A stretch of 7,042 nucleotides of DNA from Alphaproteobacteria bacterium (GCA_023269645.1 JAHFPR010000109.1:1-7042); one strand, 5' to 3'; positions 1-6,232 are shown, counted from the first letter of the stretch. The notes: generated from the letters alone by a model not told the origin. Numbers and translations are program-made.

Positions 1-1585
1 TCCAGCCTGCCGGAGCGACTGCCGTCGGCGGCTGCGCGGCTGCGTCCGCTTTTTTTGCGGCTTCCTCGCGCTCGTGAGCTGCATCCGCTTTTGCTTCCTG
101 ATCCATATCCTTATGGCGGAGGCGGGAATTATTGACTTCATGCGGAACGCCCGCCCCGGTTTCAAATCGCACACCGATCATGCCGTGGACATCGCTTGCC
201 ACGAAGGAACTGGAGGAGGAATAGGCATCCACCCCAAGTTCCGCAAACGGGGTGAGGGTGCTGGAGCGCGAAAGATGCAGTTCCGCCGGCATCACGAAAA
301 GATCGAGCGAACCCCGGTTGGGATCGTCCAGATGGCGGCCTGTGCCCACGATGGCACTCATGGATTCGAGAATCTCGCCCCGTGCTTCCAGGGAAAGATC
401 CGGCAACAGCTTGTTGGGGATATGCAGGGTTGCATCCGCGCCCATGCCGAGGCTTGCCCCCTGGGTGCTCACATCGAAAGGCAGGGTGAGGGTAAGATCG
501 AAATCCCGTGGGGGATGGGGCAGCGTTTCGGCCAGATCAAGCCGCAGGCCGACCTGTGCGAAATCCTGTTCCTGATGGTAGGCGGTCACGTGTGCCCTGG
601 CAAAGGCATAGCGGAACGCATTTACCTGGGCATCGAGCATCACATCTTCCGCAGGCTGATGGACATTGATATGGTGGGCGGCATCCGGATGGAAGCTCTG
701 GGAGAAAAGCTGCAGCCCGGTGTTGACGGTGGCGGTAAGCCAGGTTCCGGGTTCGGTGACTTTCTCCGCCCCGTCCGGCGCAATCTGGCGGAGTGTGCCG
801 TCGGCCAGAAGCTGGGCGATGGAACCATCGGCGTAGACGGTGGTCACGTTGCCGATATTGCCGTGGCCGTCCTGTGCCTGGTAGCCGAGCTGGTGGCCTT
901 CCATATCGGTGAAAGTGGTGTTGCCTTTCGTATCGGTGGTGGCTTTGTAGGGCGGCCAGTGTTTTTCCGCATCACCTTCCGGCACGGCATATTCGTATTT
1001 CACCCCGGTCGGGTTGCCGTCCGGAAACACGCGGAGTGTGCGGTCGCCGTCGAAATGCAGGGTGGTGATGTGGGCGGCATCGTCACGCTGGATATTCTCT
1101 TTATCCGGTTCTTCGGTATTATCCGGCAATCGCTTCGGGAAATGGGTGGCGGGAATTTGTTTCGGGGAAACTTCCGCAGGCTTGCCGGAGGGTTGGGCGG
1201 CCTTTGCTTCCTCGTTATCGGCGGTATCCTGCCAGGGTTGCGGCGGCTCCGCGTTTTTTGCTTTTGGTGCGGCACTTGGCGTGGGCGCGGCTTCAGCCGC
1301 AGCTTCTTCGGATTCTGACGCGGCTTCGGAAGCGGCAGGTTTTTTCTTTTTCTCCTTCTCCTCCCCGGCATCGGTCTGATCAAAGGCGGAGCGGAAAGAT
1401 TTCAGTGCCCTGGTAACAGTATCTCCGAGGGAATCCTCGTTTTTCTCCGCGCCAGCATCCGGGGCTTCGGCACTGTTATCCTTCTCCCGGACTTTCGCCT
1501 CGGAGGAGGAAGGCAGGGCGGCAAGCCCGGCCAGTGCCGCACCAAGGGCGACAGCACCGATCTGGAGTTTCAATTTATCCGACAT
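1..1585 (-). CDS. Exported protein of unknown function, 3' end outside window
   Basis: I do not recognise this gene. The frame is open from the ATG at 1585-1583 to the window edge, giving 528 codons without a stop. Residues 1-30 look like a signal peptide: a Lys-containing start, a hydrophobic Ala/Leu/Gly core at about 9-24, and a likely cut after SSSEA. Residues 31 to about 165 are low-complexity and rich in Ala, Glu, Lys and Pro, as in a flexible linker. Residues 170-275 carry several Asp-Gly turns (near 179, 189, 253, 262 and 271), suggesting short beta-hairpins. Residues about 280-475 alternate polar and hydrophobic positions (for example DLTLTLPFDV and GMIGVRFE), which suggests a beta-sheet or barrel-like domain. 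From about 485 a charged Ala/Glu/Lys-rich segment, probably helical, runs off the edge. A GAGG ribosome site lies 6 nt before the ATG. It is probably periplasmic or outer-membrane associated. It is separated from the chemotaxis cluster by a terminator and has its own promoter. Confidence 0.8.
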   Translation of the reverse strand, partial: MSDKLKLQIGAVALGAALAGLAALPSSSEAKVREKDNSAEAPDAGAEKNEDSLGDTVTRALKSFRSAFDQTDAGEEKEKKKKPAASEAASESEEAAAEAAPTPSAAPKAKNAEPPQPWQDTADNEEAKAAQPSGKPAEVSPKQIPATHFPKRLPDNTEEPDKENIQRDDAAHITTLHFDGDRTLRVFPDGNPTGVKYEYAVPEGDAEKHWPPYKATTDTKGNTTFTDMEGHQLGYQAQDGHGNIGNVTTVYADGSIAQLLADGTLRQIAPDGAEKVTEPGTWLTATVNTGLQLFSQSFHPDAAHHINVHQPAEDVMLDAQVNAFRYAFARAHVTAYHQEQDFAQVGLRLDLAETLPHPPRDFDLTLTLPFDVSTQGASLGMGADATLHIPNKLLPDLSLEARGEILESMSAIVGTGRHLDDPNRGSLDLFVMPAELHLSRSSTLTPFAELGVDAYSSSSSFVASDVHGMIGVRFETGAGVPHEVNNSRLRHKDMDQEAKADAAHEREEAAKKADAAAQPPTAVAPAGW

Positions 1586-1591
1586 GAATGG

Positions 1592-1595
1592 CCTC
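1592..1595 (-). promoter_or_regulatory. Ribosome binding site of the exported-protein gene
   Basis: GAGG on the minus strand, 6 nt before the ATG at 1585. It supports this start over later ATG codons, since the signal peptide begins here. Confidence 0.5.
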
Positions 1596-1627
1596 GTAAG
1601 GGGTGTGTCTGTTCGTGATCTTAAGCC

Positions 1628-1633
1628 ATAATA
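1628..1633 (-). promoter_or_regulatory. Putative -10 element of the exported-protein gene
   Basis: TATTAT on the minus strand matches the sigma70-type TATAAT at five of six positions and lies about 40 nt upstream of the start codon. No good TTGACA-like -35 is present at the right distance. The CtrA-type box at 1645-1659 occupies that place instead, which is the arrangement known for CtrA-activated promoters. The element is inferred from sequence only. Confidence 0.4.
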
Positions 1634-1644
1634 CCACGAAATGT

Positions 1645-1659
1645 TTAACAAACCATTAA
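1645..1659 (-). promoter_or_regulatory. CtrA-type binding box TTAA-N7-TTAA
   Basis: Two TTAA half-sites (1645-1648 and 1656-1659) are separated by exactly seven bases, and on the plus strand a C follows the second, matching the alphaproteobacterial CtrA consensus TTAA-N7-TTAAC. The box covers the place expected for a -35 element upstream of the TATTAT at 1628-1633. It would most simply control the exported-protein gene ending upstream of 1585. The identity of the regulator is an inference, because ctrA itself is not in the window. Confidence 0.5.
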
Positions 1660-1698
1660 CGAGAATGAAAATTCTGTCAGCAGCCTTATTTTGCAGGC

Positions 1699-1738
1699 AA
1701 AAAAACGGGCGCGAGGGGGAATTTCCACCCTCGCGCCC
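1699..1738 (-). terminator. Rho-independent terminator of the chemotaxis cluster
   Basis: On the minus strand a perfect 11-bp GC-rich stem (GGGCGCGAGGG at 1738-1728 pairing with CCCTCGCGCCC at 1717-1707) encloses a 10-nt loop and is followed after one base by seven T (1705-1699). It starts about 25 nt after the stop codon of the chemoreceptor gene. It separates the chemotaxis cluster from the exported-protein gene downstream on the same strand. Confidence 0.92.
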
Positions 1739-1762
1739 CCGGTGGCGGGATAGCCGTCCGGC

Positions 1763-4700
1763 CTAGAATTCCTCCCAGCCCTCGTTATATTCCCCCGCCG
1801 CGCCTGCGGCCTTTTTCATCGGCGGCCTCGCGCCGTTGCCGGCCTTGGCGGCGGCTTTCTTGACGGGCGGCTTCGCTCCCGGCTTCGCGCCGGAGTGGGC
1901 GATGGCCTTTGCGGGCGCGCGGGCGGGGGCGGAGGATTTTTCTTCCTCGTGGCTGCCTTTGGAGGCAATGAGCTTGAGCGACCTGCCGCCCCGCGCATTC
2001 TCCTCGCCTTCCGCCAGCGTGAAGAAGCCGACCAGCTGCTCCAGTTCCTCCGCCTGTTCCACCAGCGAAGCCGCCGCTGCGGTGTTTTCCTCCACCAGTG
2101 CGGCGTTCTGCTGGGTGTTCTCGTCGAGCTGCACCACGGCGGTGTTGATCTCGTCAATGCCGGTGCTCTGCTCGGCGCTGGCGTCGGCGATTTCGGAAAT
2201 CAGCTTGGCGACCTCCTTCACGGCGGTGACGATCTCCAGCAGGGTTTTGCCCGCCTCGTTCACCAGTTGCGAACCCGCCGTGACCTGCTGGCCGGATTCC
2301 TGGATGAGCTTCTTGATGTCCTTGGAAGCCTCCGCCGAACGACCCGCGAGGGTGCGCACTTCCGAGGCCACCACCGCGAACCCTTTGCCTGCTTCGCCTG
2401 CCCGCGCCGCTTCCACGGCGGCGTTCAGCGCAAGCAGGTTGGTCTGGAACGCGATTTCGTCAATGACACCGATAATGTCGGAGATTTTCTTCGCGGATTC
2501 TTCGATGCGTCCCATCGCGTTGACGGCTTTCTCCACCACTTCCCCGCCGCGCGTTGCCACGCCGCTCGCGGAGGTGGCCAGCTTGTTCGCCTGCTCGGCG
2601 TTGCCGCTGTTCTGGCGCACCGTGCCGGTGAGCTCCTCCATCGAGGCGGCGGTTTCCTCCAGCGTGGAAGCCTGCTGCTCTGTGCGCTGGGAGAGATCCG
2701 CGCTGCCCGCCGAAATCTCGTTCGAGGCCGAACTGACCGAACCCGCCGCTGTCTTTATCTGCGTCACCATGCTCGAAAGCTGGTCAATGGTGCGGTTGAG
2801 CGATTGCTTGATCTCGTCGAACGTGCCCTGATACGTACCCTCGATTTTATCCGTGAGCTTGCCCTCGGCGAGGAGTTGCAGCACTTTCACCGTTTCGGTA
2901 AGTCCCTGGTAGGAAACCTCATTGATCTCGTTGATGCCTTTCACCAGGTTGAGCAGGAAGCCCTGTTTGCCTGCTGCGTCCAGGCGCTTGGTGAAATCGC
3001 CTTTGGTGCAGGCCTCCACCACGACCTGGATTTCCGCTTCGACGGTGCGCTCGGCGGTGACATCCTTCCATTCCACCACCGTGCCGAGGCGTTCCTGTTT
3101 CTTGCCCCACACCGGCGAGGCGACCAGATCGAACTTGCGCACACCGACGCTGATGGAGGTGCTGTATGGCGAGCGTAGCTTCTCCAGCATTCCGCGCTGG
3201 TGATCCGGGTTCTTGTGGAACACGTCCACGCTCTTGCCGATGATGGTGTTGGAATCGAAATTGGGAAGATCCTTGCGGATGTCTGCTTCCGCCGCGCGCA
3301 TCATCTTAAGCACCGCCGGGTTCATGTAGATGATGGTGTTGGTTTCGTCGGCCAGCATCACGTTGCTGGTGACGGAATCCAGCGAAGTCTGGATGCGGCT
3401 GGCTTTTGCTTCCTCCGCGCGCTTCGCTGTCATATCCTGCCACTCCACCGCTGTGCCGAGGCGCTTGCCGGTGCTGTCGAATACCGGGGAGGCGATGAGA
3501 TCGAAAATGCGCCCGCCCACGGTGATGGTGGTGCGGTAAGGCTCGCGCAGCTTTTCCAGCATCCCCCGCTGGTGCGAGGGATTTTTGTGGAAGATGTCAA
3601 TGTTCGCGCCGAGCACCTTGGTGGTCTCAAAGCTGCGAAGTTCCTTGCGGATGTCGGATTCTGCCTCTTTCAGCATTCCCAGCACCGAGGGGTTGGCGTA
3701 GATGATGTTGTTCTCCGCGTCCGCCATCATCACGTTGGAGGTGACGCAATCGAGTGCCTGCCGGATGCGCTGGCCGTTGCGGCTTTTCTGGTTGATTGCC
3801 TCCAGCGCGCGGGCGATGTCGCCGATTTCATCCGCCGCCGTGAGCGAGGGAATGGTGATGACTTTATCCTCCGCAATCTCCTTCATGGCGTTGGCCATGC
3901 CGACGATCTTGCGCGCCGCCCTGCCGCCGATGATATACCCCACCAGCCCGATGACCAGCGCGGCAACAAGGATAACAATGCCCAGAGTGCGCTCAATGGA
4001 ATAGAGCACGGAAAACGCCTCCCCCTTCGGGGTGCGCACCAGCACCGACCAGCCGAGGCCGGGGAACTCATAAACTCCGGTGCTGTGGGCGTAACCCACC
4101 GCCTGCTCGATTTTCTTGCGGGCGTGGGTGGCGACCATGCCGCCGCTCTGACCCTTCATCGCTTCCTGCGCCGCAACAACGCCCTTATCCGCCAGATTTA
4201 ATTTGCCGATGACTTCCGGGTTGCGCTTGTAGCCGCCACTGCCGAAATTCGCCGGGTCGTAATCCACGATCACGTTGCCCTTGGGATCAATCACGGTGAT
4301 TTCCGTCTCAGCGGCTCCTTTATTTTTTTCCTGCTGATAGAATCCGCCGACGATTTCCTCCACCAGGCCGAAGTCGGCGAAGTTTGCCCATACCGCAAGG
4401 ATCTTGCCGTCGGTGTCGTAGACCGGCGCGGAAAAGGTCAGGCTGTAGCCGTCCTCCTTATACGCCACCGCCACCGCCTGATTATATTGCGGCTGCTCGA
4501 CCACCGTGCCGGTGAGGGACTTGTTCGTCAGAAACTCCTTCTTCATGGCGTGCTGAAACCACGGTGCATCGCGGAAGGATTGGCCGTACAGCTTGGAAGT
4601 ATCCAGCACCTTGCCGCTTTTATCCGCGCTGTTCACCGCCACGACCTTGCCGTCGGTATCCACCAGCACCATCAGCTTATAGAGGCCGTAATTCGCCATG

Positions 4701-5002
4701 TAGCCGTTCATTAACTTGATGAGCGGATTATTGGCGGAAGGGTTGCTCCAATACGCGTTTTCGCGCGCAACGCCGCTCAATGCGAAAGTCTGCACGTCGC
4801 CGTAACGCTCGAAGAGGTTGCGGTCGACGGTATCGCCGATCGTAGCGGCCTGGCTCTTCTGATCCTGCAGGTTCGCGTCATTGACCTTGTTCAGTTCCGA
4901 AAGCAGGATCGGGATGACCGCCAGCAGCGGCAGCAGGCCGAATACCAACAACAGGATGACCAGTTTGGTGCGGATCTTCAACTTGGAGAATAACGATAAC
5001 AT
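1763..5002 (-). CDS. Methyl-accepting chemoreceptor with Cache-like, tandem PAS and HAMP domains
   Basis: A transmembrane chemoreceptor that would signal through CheW to CheA, 1079 residues and so about twice the length of Tar/Tsr. Order: short cytoplasmic lead; TM1 about 13-34; periplasmic Cache-like domain about 35-335; TM2 about 339-360; HAMP about 361-412; PAS1 about 415-527; PAS2 about 539-651; two HAMP-like segments about 653-750; signalling hairpin about 755-995, with the tip EIAFQTNLLALNAAVEAARA near 849-868. The hairpin aligns without gaps to my recollection of the Tsr type (36-heptad class) from STLEETAASM to the tip. A Lys/Ala/Pro-rich tail follows and the protein ends in GWEEF, a xWxxF CheR/CheB docking site. 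The start at 5002 is chosen because GGAG lies 8 nt upstream and the residues after it form the usual receptor N-terminus. An in-frame ATG at 5164 would add 54 residues and overlap the upstream gene. The ligand is not predictable: the R-x-W-Y amino-acid motif of dCache domains is not seen in exact form. Confidence 0.95.
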   Translation of the reverse strand: MLSLFSKLKIRTKLVILLLVFGLLPLLAVIPILLSELNKVNDANLQDQKSQAATIGDTVDRNLFERYGDVQTFALSGVARENAYWSNPSANNPLIKLMNGYMANYGLYKLMVLVDTDGKVVAVNSADKSGKVLDTSKLYGQSFRDAPWFQHAMKKEFLTNKSLTGTVVEQPQYNQAVAVAYKEDGYSLTFSAPVYDTDGKILAVWANFADFGLVEEIVGGFYQQEKNKGAAETEITVIDPKGNVIVDYDPANFGSGGYKRNPEVIGKLNLADKGVVAAQEAMKGQSGGMVATHARKKIEQAVGYAHSTGVYEFPGLGWSVLVRTPKGEAFSVLYSIERTLGIVILVAALVIGLVGYIIGGRAARKIVGMANAMKEIAEDKVITIPSLTAADEIGDIARALEAINQKSRNGQRIRQALDCVTSNVMMADAENNIIYANPSVLGMLKEAESDIRKELRSFETTKVLGANIDIFHKNPSHQRGMLEKLREPYRTTITVGGRIFDLIASPVFDSTGKRLGTAVEWQDMTAKRAEEAKASRIQTSLDSVTSNVMLADETNTIIYMNPAVLKMMRAAEADIRKDLPNFDSNTIIGKSVDVFHKNPDHQRGMLEKLRSPYSTSISVGVRKFDLVASPVWGKKQERLGTVVEWKDVTAERTVEAEIQVVVEACTKGDFTKRLDAAGKQGFLLNLVKGINEINEVSYQGLTETVKVLQLLAEGKLTDKIEGTYQGTFDEIKQSLNRTIDQLSSMVTQIKTAAGSVSSASNEISAGSADLSQRTEQQASTLEETAASMEELTGTVRQNSGNAEQANKLATSASGVATRGGEVVEKAVNAMGRIEESAKKISDIIGVIDEIAFQTNLLALNAAVEAARAGEAGKGFAVVASEVRTLAGRSAEASKDIKKLIQESGQQVTAGSQLVNEAGKTLLEIVTAVKEVAKLISEIADASAEQSTGIDEINTAVVQLDENTQQNAALVEENTAAAASLVEQAEELEQLVGFFTLAEGEENARGGRSLKLIASKGSHEEEKSSAPARAPAKAIAHSGAKPGAKPPVKKAAAKAGNGARPPMKKAAGAAGEYNEGWEEF
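3050..3382 (-). repeat. PAS repeat 2 of the chemoreceptor
   Basis: Second PAS domain, residues about 541-651. It begins LDSVTSNVMLAD, carries FHKNPDHQRGMLEKLR at 595-610 and ends with TVVEWKDVT at 641-649. His596, Leu626 and Trp645 sit at the same relative places as in repeat 1. The DNA of the two copies has diverged noticeably while the motifs are kept, pointing to an old duplication under selection rather than a recent one. Confidence 0.85.
3422..3760 (-). repeat. PAS repeat 1 of the chemoreceptor
   Basis: First of two tandem PAS domains inside the receptor, residues about 415-527. It begins LDCVTSNVMMAD, carries FHKNPSHQRGMLEKLR at 471-486 and ends with TAVEWQDMT at 517-525. It matches repeat 2 at a constant offset of 124 residues (372 nt) without gaps over its conserved blocks, so the pair arose by tandem duplication. 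His472, Leu502 and Trp521 are candidate cofactor-pocket residues. Confidence 0.85.
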
Positions 5003-5010
5003 GGCAGGTA

Positions 5011-5014
5011 CTCC
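5011..5014 (-). promoter_or_regulatory. Ribosome binding site that fixes the chemoreceptor start
   Basis: GGAG on the minus strand, 8 nt before the ATG at 5002. It lies in the 49-nt gap after the stop codon of the small helical-bundle gene and decides in favour of the shorter receptor form. Confidence 0.7.
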
Positions 5015-5051
5015 GTAGGTGTTAAAGGGAGGTTTTCCCTCGGTTGCGGCG

Positions 5052-5465
5052 TTATTGCAGCAGGGTGACGAGCTTCTTGAAACGATCCGCCTGCACCGTT
5101 TTAGCAAGCTCTTTGCCCTTGGCGGCGTTGCCCGCCTGAACGGCCGGGATGATGTCGGCTTCACGGGTTTTCTTAAAATCTTCCCAGGTGGATTTAGCTT
5201 CTGTCAGTTTGGCTTTGACTTCGGCGGTCAGTGCCGCATCGCCCAGCGCGGCGGCGAGCTTCTTGTCTGCTTCGTCGCTGGCTTTATGGATGGAATCGAT
5301 CAGCGTGGCTTGCATGGCCTTGTCGGAAGTATCGAGCAGTGCCACAAGCTTTTCCCGCGCGGTCTGCATGGAGATCAGCACCTCACTCCCGCCGATTGCG
5401 AGGCTTGCAAGCGGCGCAAGCGCGATGATGCCGAGGCTGAGAAAGAGTGCGAGTGATTTTTTCAT
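5052..5465 (-). CDS. Small exported protein resembling a stand-alone four-helix-bundle chemoreceptor sensor domain
   Basis: A protein of 137 residues. Residues 1-23 form a signal peptide (MKKS, then a hydrophobic Leu/Ala core, likely cut after SLA), so the mature protein of about 114 residues should be periplasmic. There is no lipobox Cys, no second membrane segment and no CxxCH heme site. The mature part is nearly all amphipathic helix. Its pattern, especially the stretch from KSTWEDFKKTREADIIPAV through a Gly-Asn turn to ADRFKKLVTLL, resembles the four-helix-bundle (4HB_MCP) ligand domain of chemoreceptors; this is by eye, not by search. The protein stops where the second membrane helix of such a receptor would begin. 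It sits between cheW and the large receptor with gaps of 53 and 49 nt, so it is probably co-transcribed. I infer a periplasmic sensor or ligand-binding partner of the receptor. Alternatives are a remnant of a split receptor or an unrelated helical periplasmic protein. Confidence 0.85.
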   Translation of the reverse strand: MKKSLALFLSLGIIALAPLASLAIGGSEVLISMQTAREKLVALLDTSDKAMQATLIDSIHKASDEADKKLAAALGDAALTAEVKAKLTEAKSTWEDFKKTREADIIPAVQAGNAAKGKELAKTVQADRFKKLVTLLQ

Positions 5466-5473
5466 AACATAGT

Positions 5474-5479
5474 TCTCCT
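5474..5479 (-). promoter_or_regulatory. Ribosome binding site of the small helical-bundle gene
   Basis: AGGAGA on the minus strand, with 8 nt between it and the ATG at 5465. This strong site supports independent, efficient translation of the small protein. Confidence 0.75.
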
Positions 5480-5518
5480 TTTATAGATTGTGAAAGCGGG
5501 TTAGAATTTTGCTAATGG

Positions 5519-6046
5519 TTAATGCGTGATTTTTTCGGCTTCTTTGAGCGTTTCCGAATCGAACAGGTGGTCGGCGTCGAGGATGACGACCATTTTCTCT
5601 TTCACGGAAATCAGCCCGCGCACGTAGCGTTCGTCTATGCCGGTGTCGGAGGTGTCTGGCGCGTCTTTTATCTCGCTGCTTTCCACGGTGAGGATGTCGG
5701 ATACCGCATCCACCAGGATGCCCAGCATCCGTTTGCCGACTGCGATGACGATGACGACGTTCTTTTCATGCACTTCCGTCGGCCCCTGGCCGAAGCGGGT
5801 GCGGAGATCGAAAATCGGGATGACCAGCCCGCGCAGGTTGATGACGCCGCGCATATAATCCGGCGAGTTGGGGATGCGCGTGGTTTCCGACCAGCCGCGT
5901 ATTTCCATCACTTTCATGATGTCCACGCCGTATTCCGCCTGCGCTACGCTGAAGGTGAGGAACTGCCGTGTTTCCCCCTCCTTTTCCGCCCGCGCGCCCG
6001 CTCCTCCGCTCGTTGGGGCAATTGAAAGTGCCGCTTCTTCTGCCAT
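5519..6046 (-). CDS. cheW: Chemotaxis coupling protein CheW
   Basis: CheW is the cytoplasmic adaptor joining chemoreceptor tips to the CheA kinase in polar signalling arrays. The 175 residues comprise a variable Ala/Gly/Glu-rich tail (1 to about 25) and one CheW domain (about 26-170). Visible family landmarks are RQFLTFSVAQAEYGVDIMKV, the RIPNSPDYMRGVINLRG block near 57-73, IPIFDLRTRFG just after it, a GILVDAVSDI segment and the closing VRGLISVKEKMVVILDADHL. There is no histidine phosphotransfer or ATPase domain, so it is not CheA, and no receiver domain, so it is not CheV. The ATG at 6046 has a purine-rich GAGGGG 6 nt upstream. It is the first gene of the cluster, 53 nt before the small helical-bundle gene, and probably supplies a coupling protein for the receptor encoded downstream. 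Confidence 0.96.
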   Translation of the reverse strand: MAEEAALSIAPTSGGAGARAEKEGETRQFLTFSVAQAEYGVDIMKVMEIRGWSETTRIPNSPDYMRGVINLRGLVIPIFDLRTRFGQGPTEVHEKNVVIVIAVGKRMLGILVDAVSDILTVESSEIKDAPDTSDTGIDERYVRGLISVKEKMVVILDADHLFDSETLKEAEKITH

Positions 6047-6052
6047 AATTCA

Positions 6053-6058
6053 CCCCTC
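6053..6058 (-). promoter_or_regulatory. Ribosome binding site of cheW
   Basis: GAGGGG on the minus strand, 6 nt before the ATG at 6046; it supports this start. Confidence 0.55.
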
Positions 6059-6082
6059 ACGAATAATACTGCAACTTCTCTA

Positions 6083-6111
6083 CCTATAGTAGTGCACAAA
6101 TAAAATTGCAA
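6083..6111 (-). promoter_or_regulatory. Putative sigma70-like promoter of the cheW cluster
   Basis: On the minus strand TTGCAA (6111-6106) and TATAGG (6088-6083) are 17 bp apart; each matches the -35/-10 consensus at four of six positions. Transcription would start near 6076 and leave a leader of about 30 nt before cheW. No terminator is seen from here until 1738, so the three chemotaxis genes could share this start. The match is modest; a flagellar or other sigma factor is possible. Confidence 0.35.
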
Positions 6112-6143
6112 CCATAAGTTTTATTGTGTGCGCGTGTTTTTTT

Positions 6144-6221
6144 GTAGTGCATTATTTTGAACTGTCATCCTCGGCGTATCCGGGGATGACAGATGAGAAA
6201 AAAAGCAAAATGATGCACTGC
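6144..6221. repeat. 78-bp nested imperfect palindrome between the kinase gene and cheW
   Basis: The inner arms 6162-6174 and 6180-6192 (CTGTCATCCTCGG and CCGGGGATGACAG) pair over 13 bp with one G-T wobble around a 5-nt loop. The outer arms 6144-6159 and 6206-6221 pair over about 16 bp with two imperfect positions, one of them a wobble in plus-strand RNA. Between the arms lie 2 nt on the left and 13 nt (ATGAGAAAAAAAG) on the right. The core resembles the GTCATCC...GGATGAC hairpins scattered between genes in many alphaproteobacteria. It follows the kinase stop codon by only 11 nt, so it may stabilise the mRNA end or help terminate. However, on the minus strand it is followed by an A tract, not a T tract, so it is not a standard Rho-independent terminator for that gene. 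Confidence 0.8.
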
Positions 6222-6232
6222 CGTTTTTTACG

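Noticed and set aside
74..1318. Open frame of 414 codons on the plus strand
   Set aside because: It is codon-aligned antisense to the exported-protein gene, which has a signal peptide, a ribosome site and a promoter. The plus-strand product is Gly/Arg-rich with no recognisable domain and no ribosome site.
1662..1675. Small inverted repeat AGAAT-GAAA-ATTCT next to the CtrA-type box
   Set aside because: A 5-bp AT-rich stem is expected by chance in an AT-rich intergenic region, and nothing else supports it as an operator.
1836..4201. Several long plus-strand open frames opposite the chemoreceptor gene
   Set aside because: They lie antisense to an unmistakable chemoreceptor and arise from its GC-rich codons; their His/Arg- or Ser/Ala-rich products show no family motif.
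5003..5164. N-terminal extension of the chemoreceptor by 54 residues from an ATG at 5164
   Set aside because: The extension overlaps the small helical-bundle gene, is Arg/Ser/Pro-rich and unlike receptor N-termini, while the ATG at 5002 has a well-placed GGAG and leads straight into TM1.
5522..6025. Plus-strand open frame opposite cheW
   Set aside because: Antisense shadow of a clear CheW coding sequence, with no start signals and no family resemblance.
6144..6221. The palindrome as a standard Rho-independent terminator of the kinase gene
   Set aside because: In the kinase's direction the hairpin is followed by an A tract, not T residues; it may still affect the mRNA end but lacks the canonical form.
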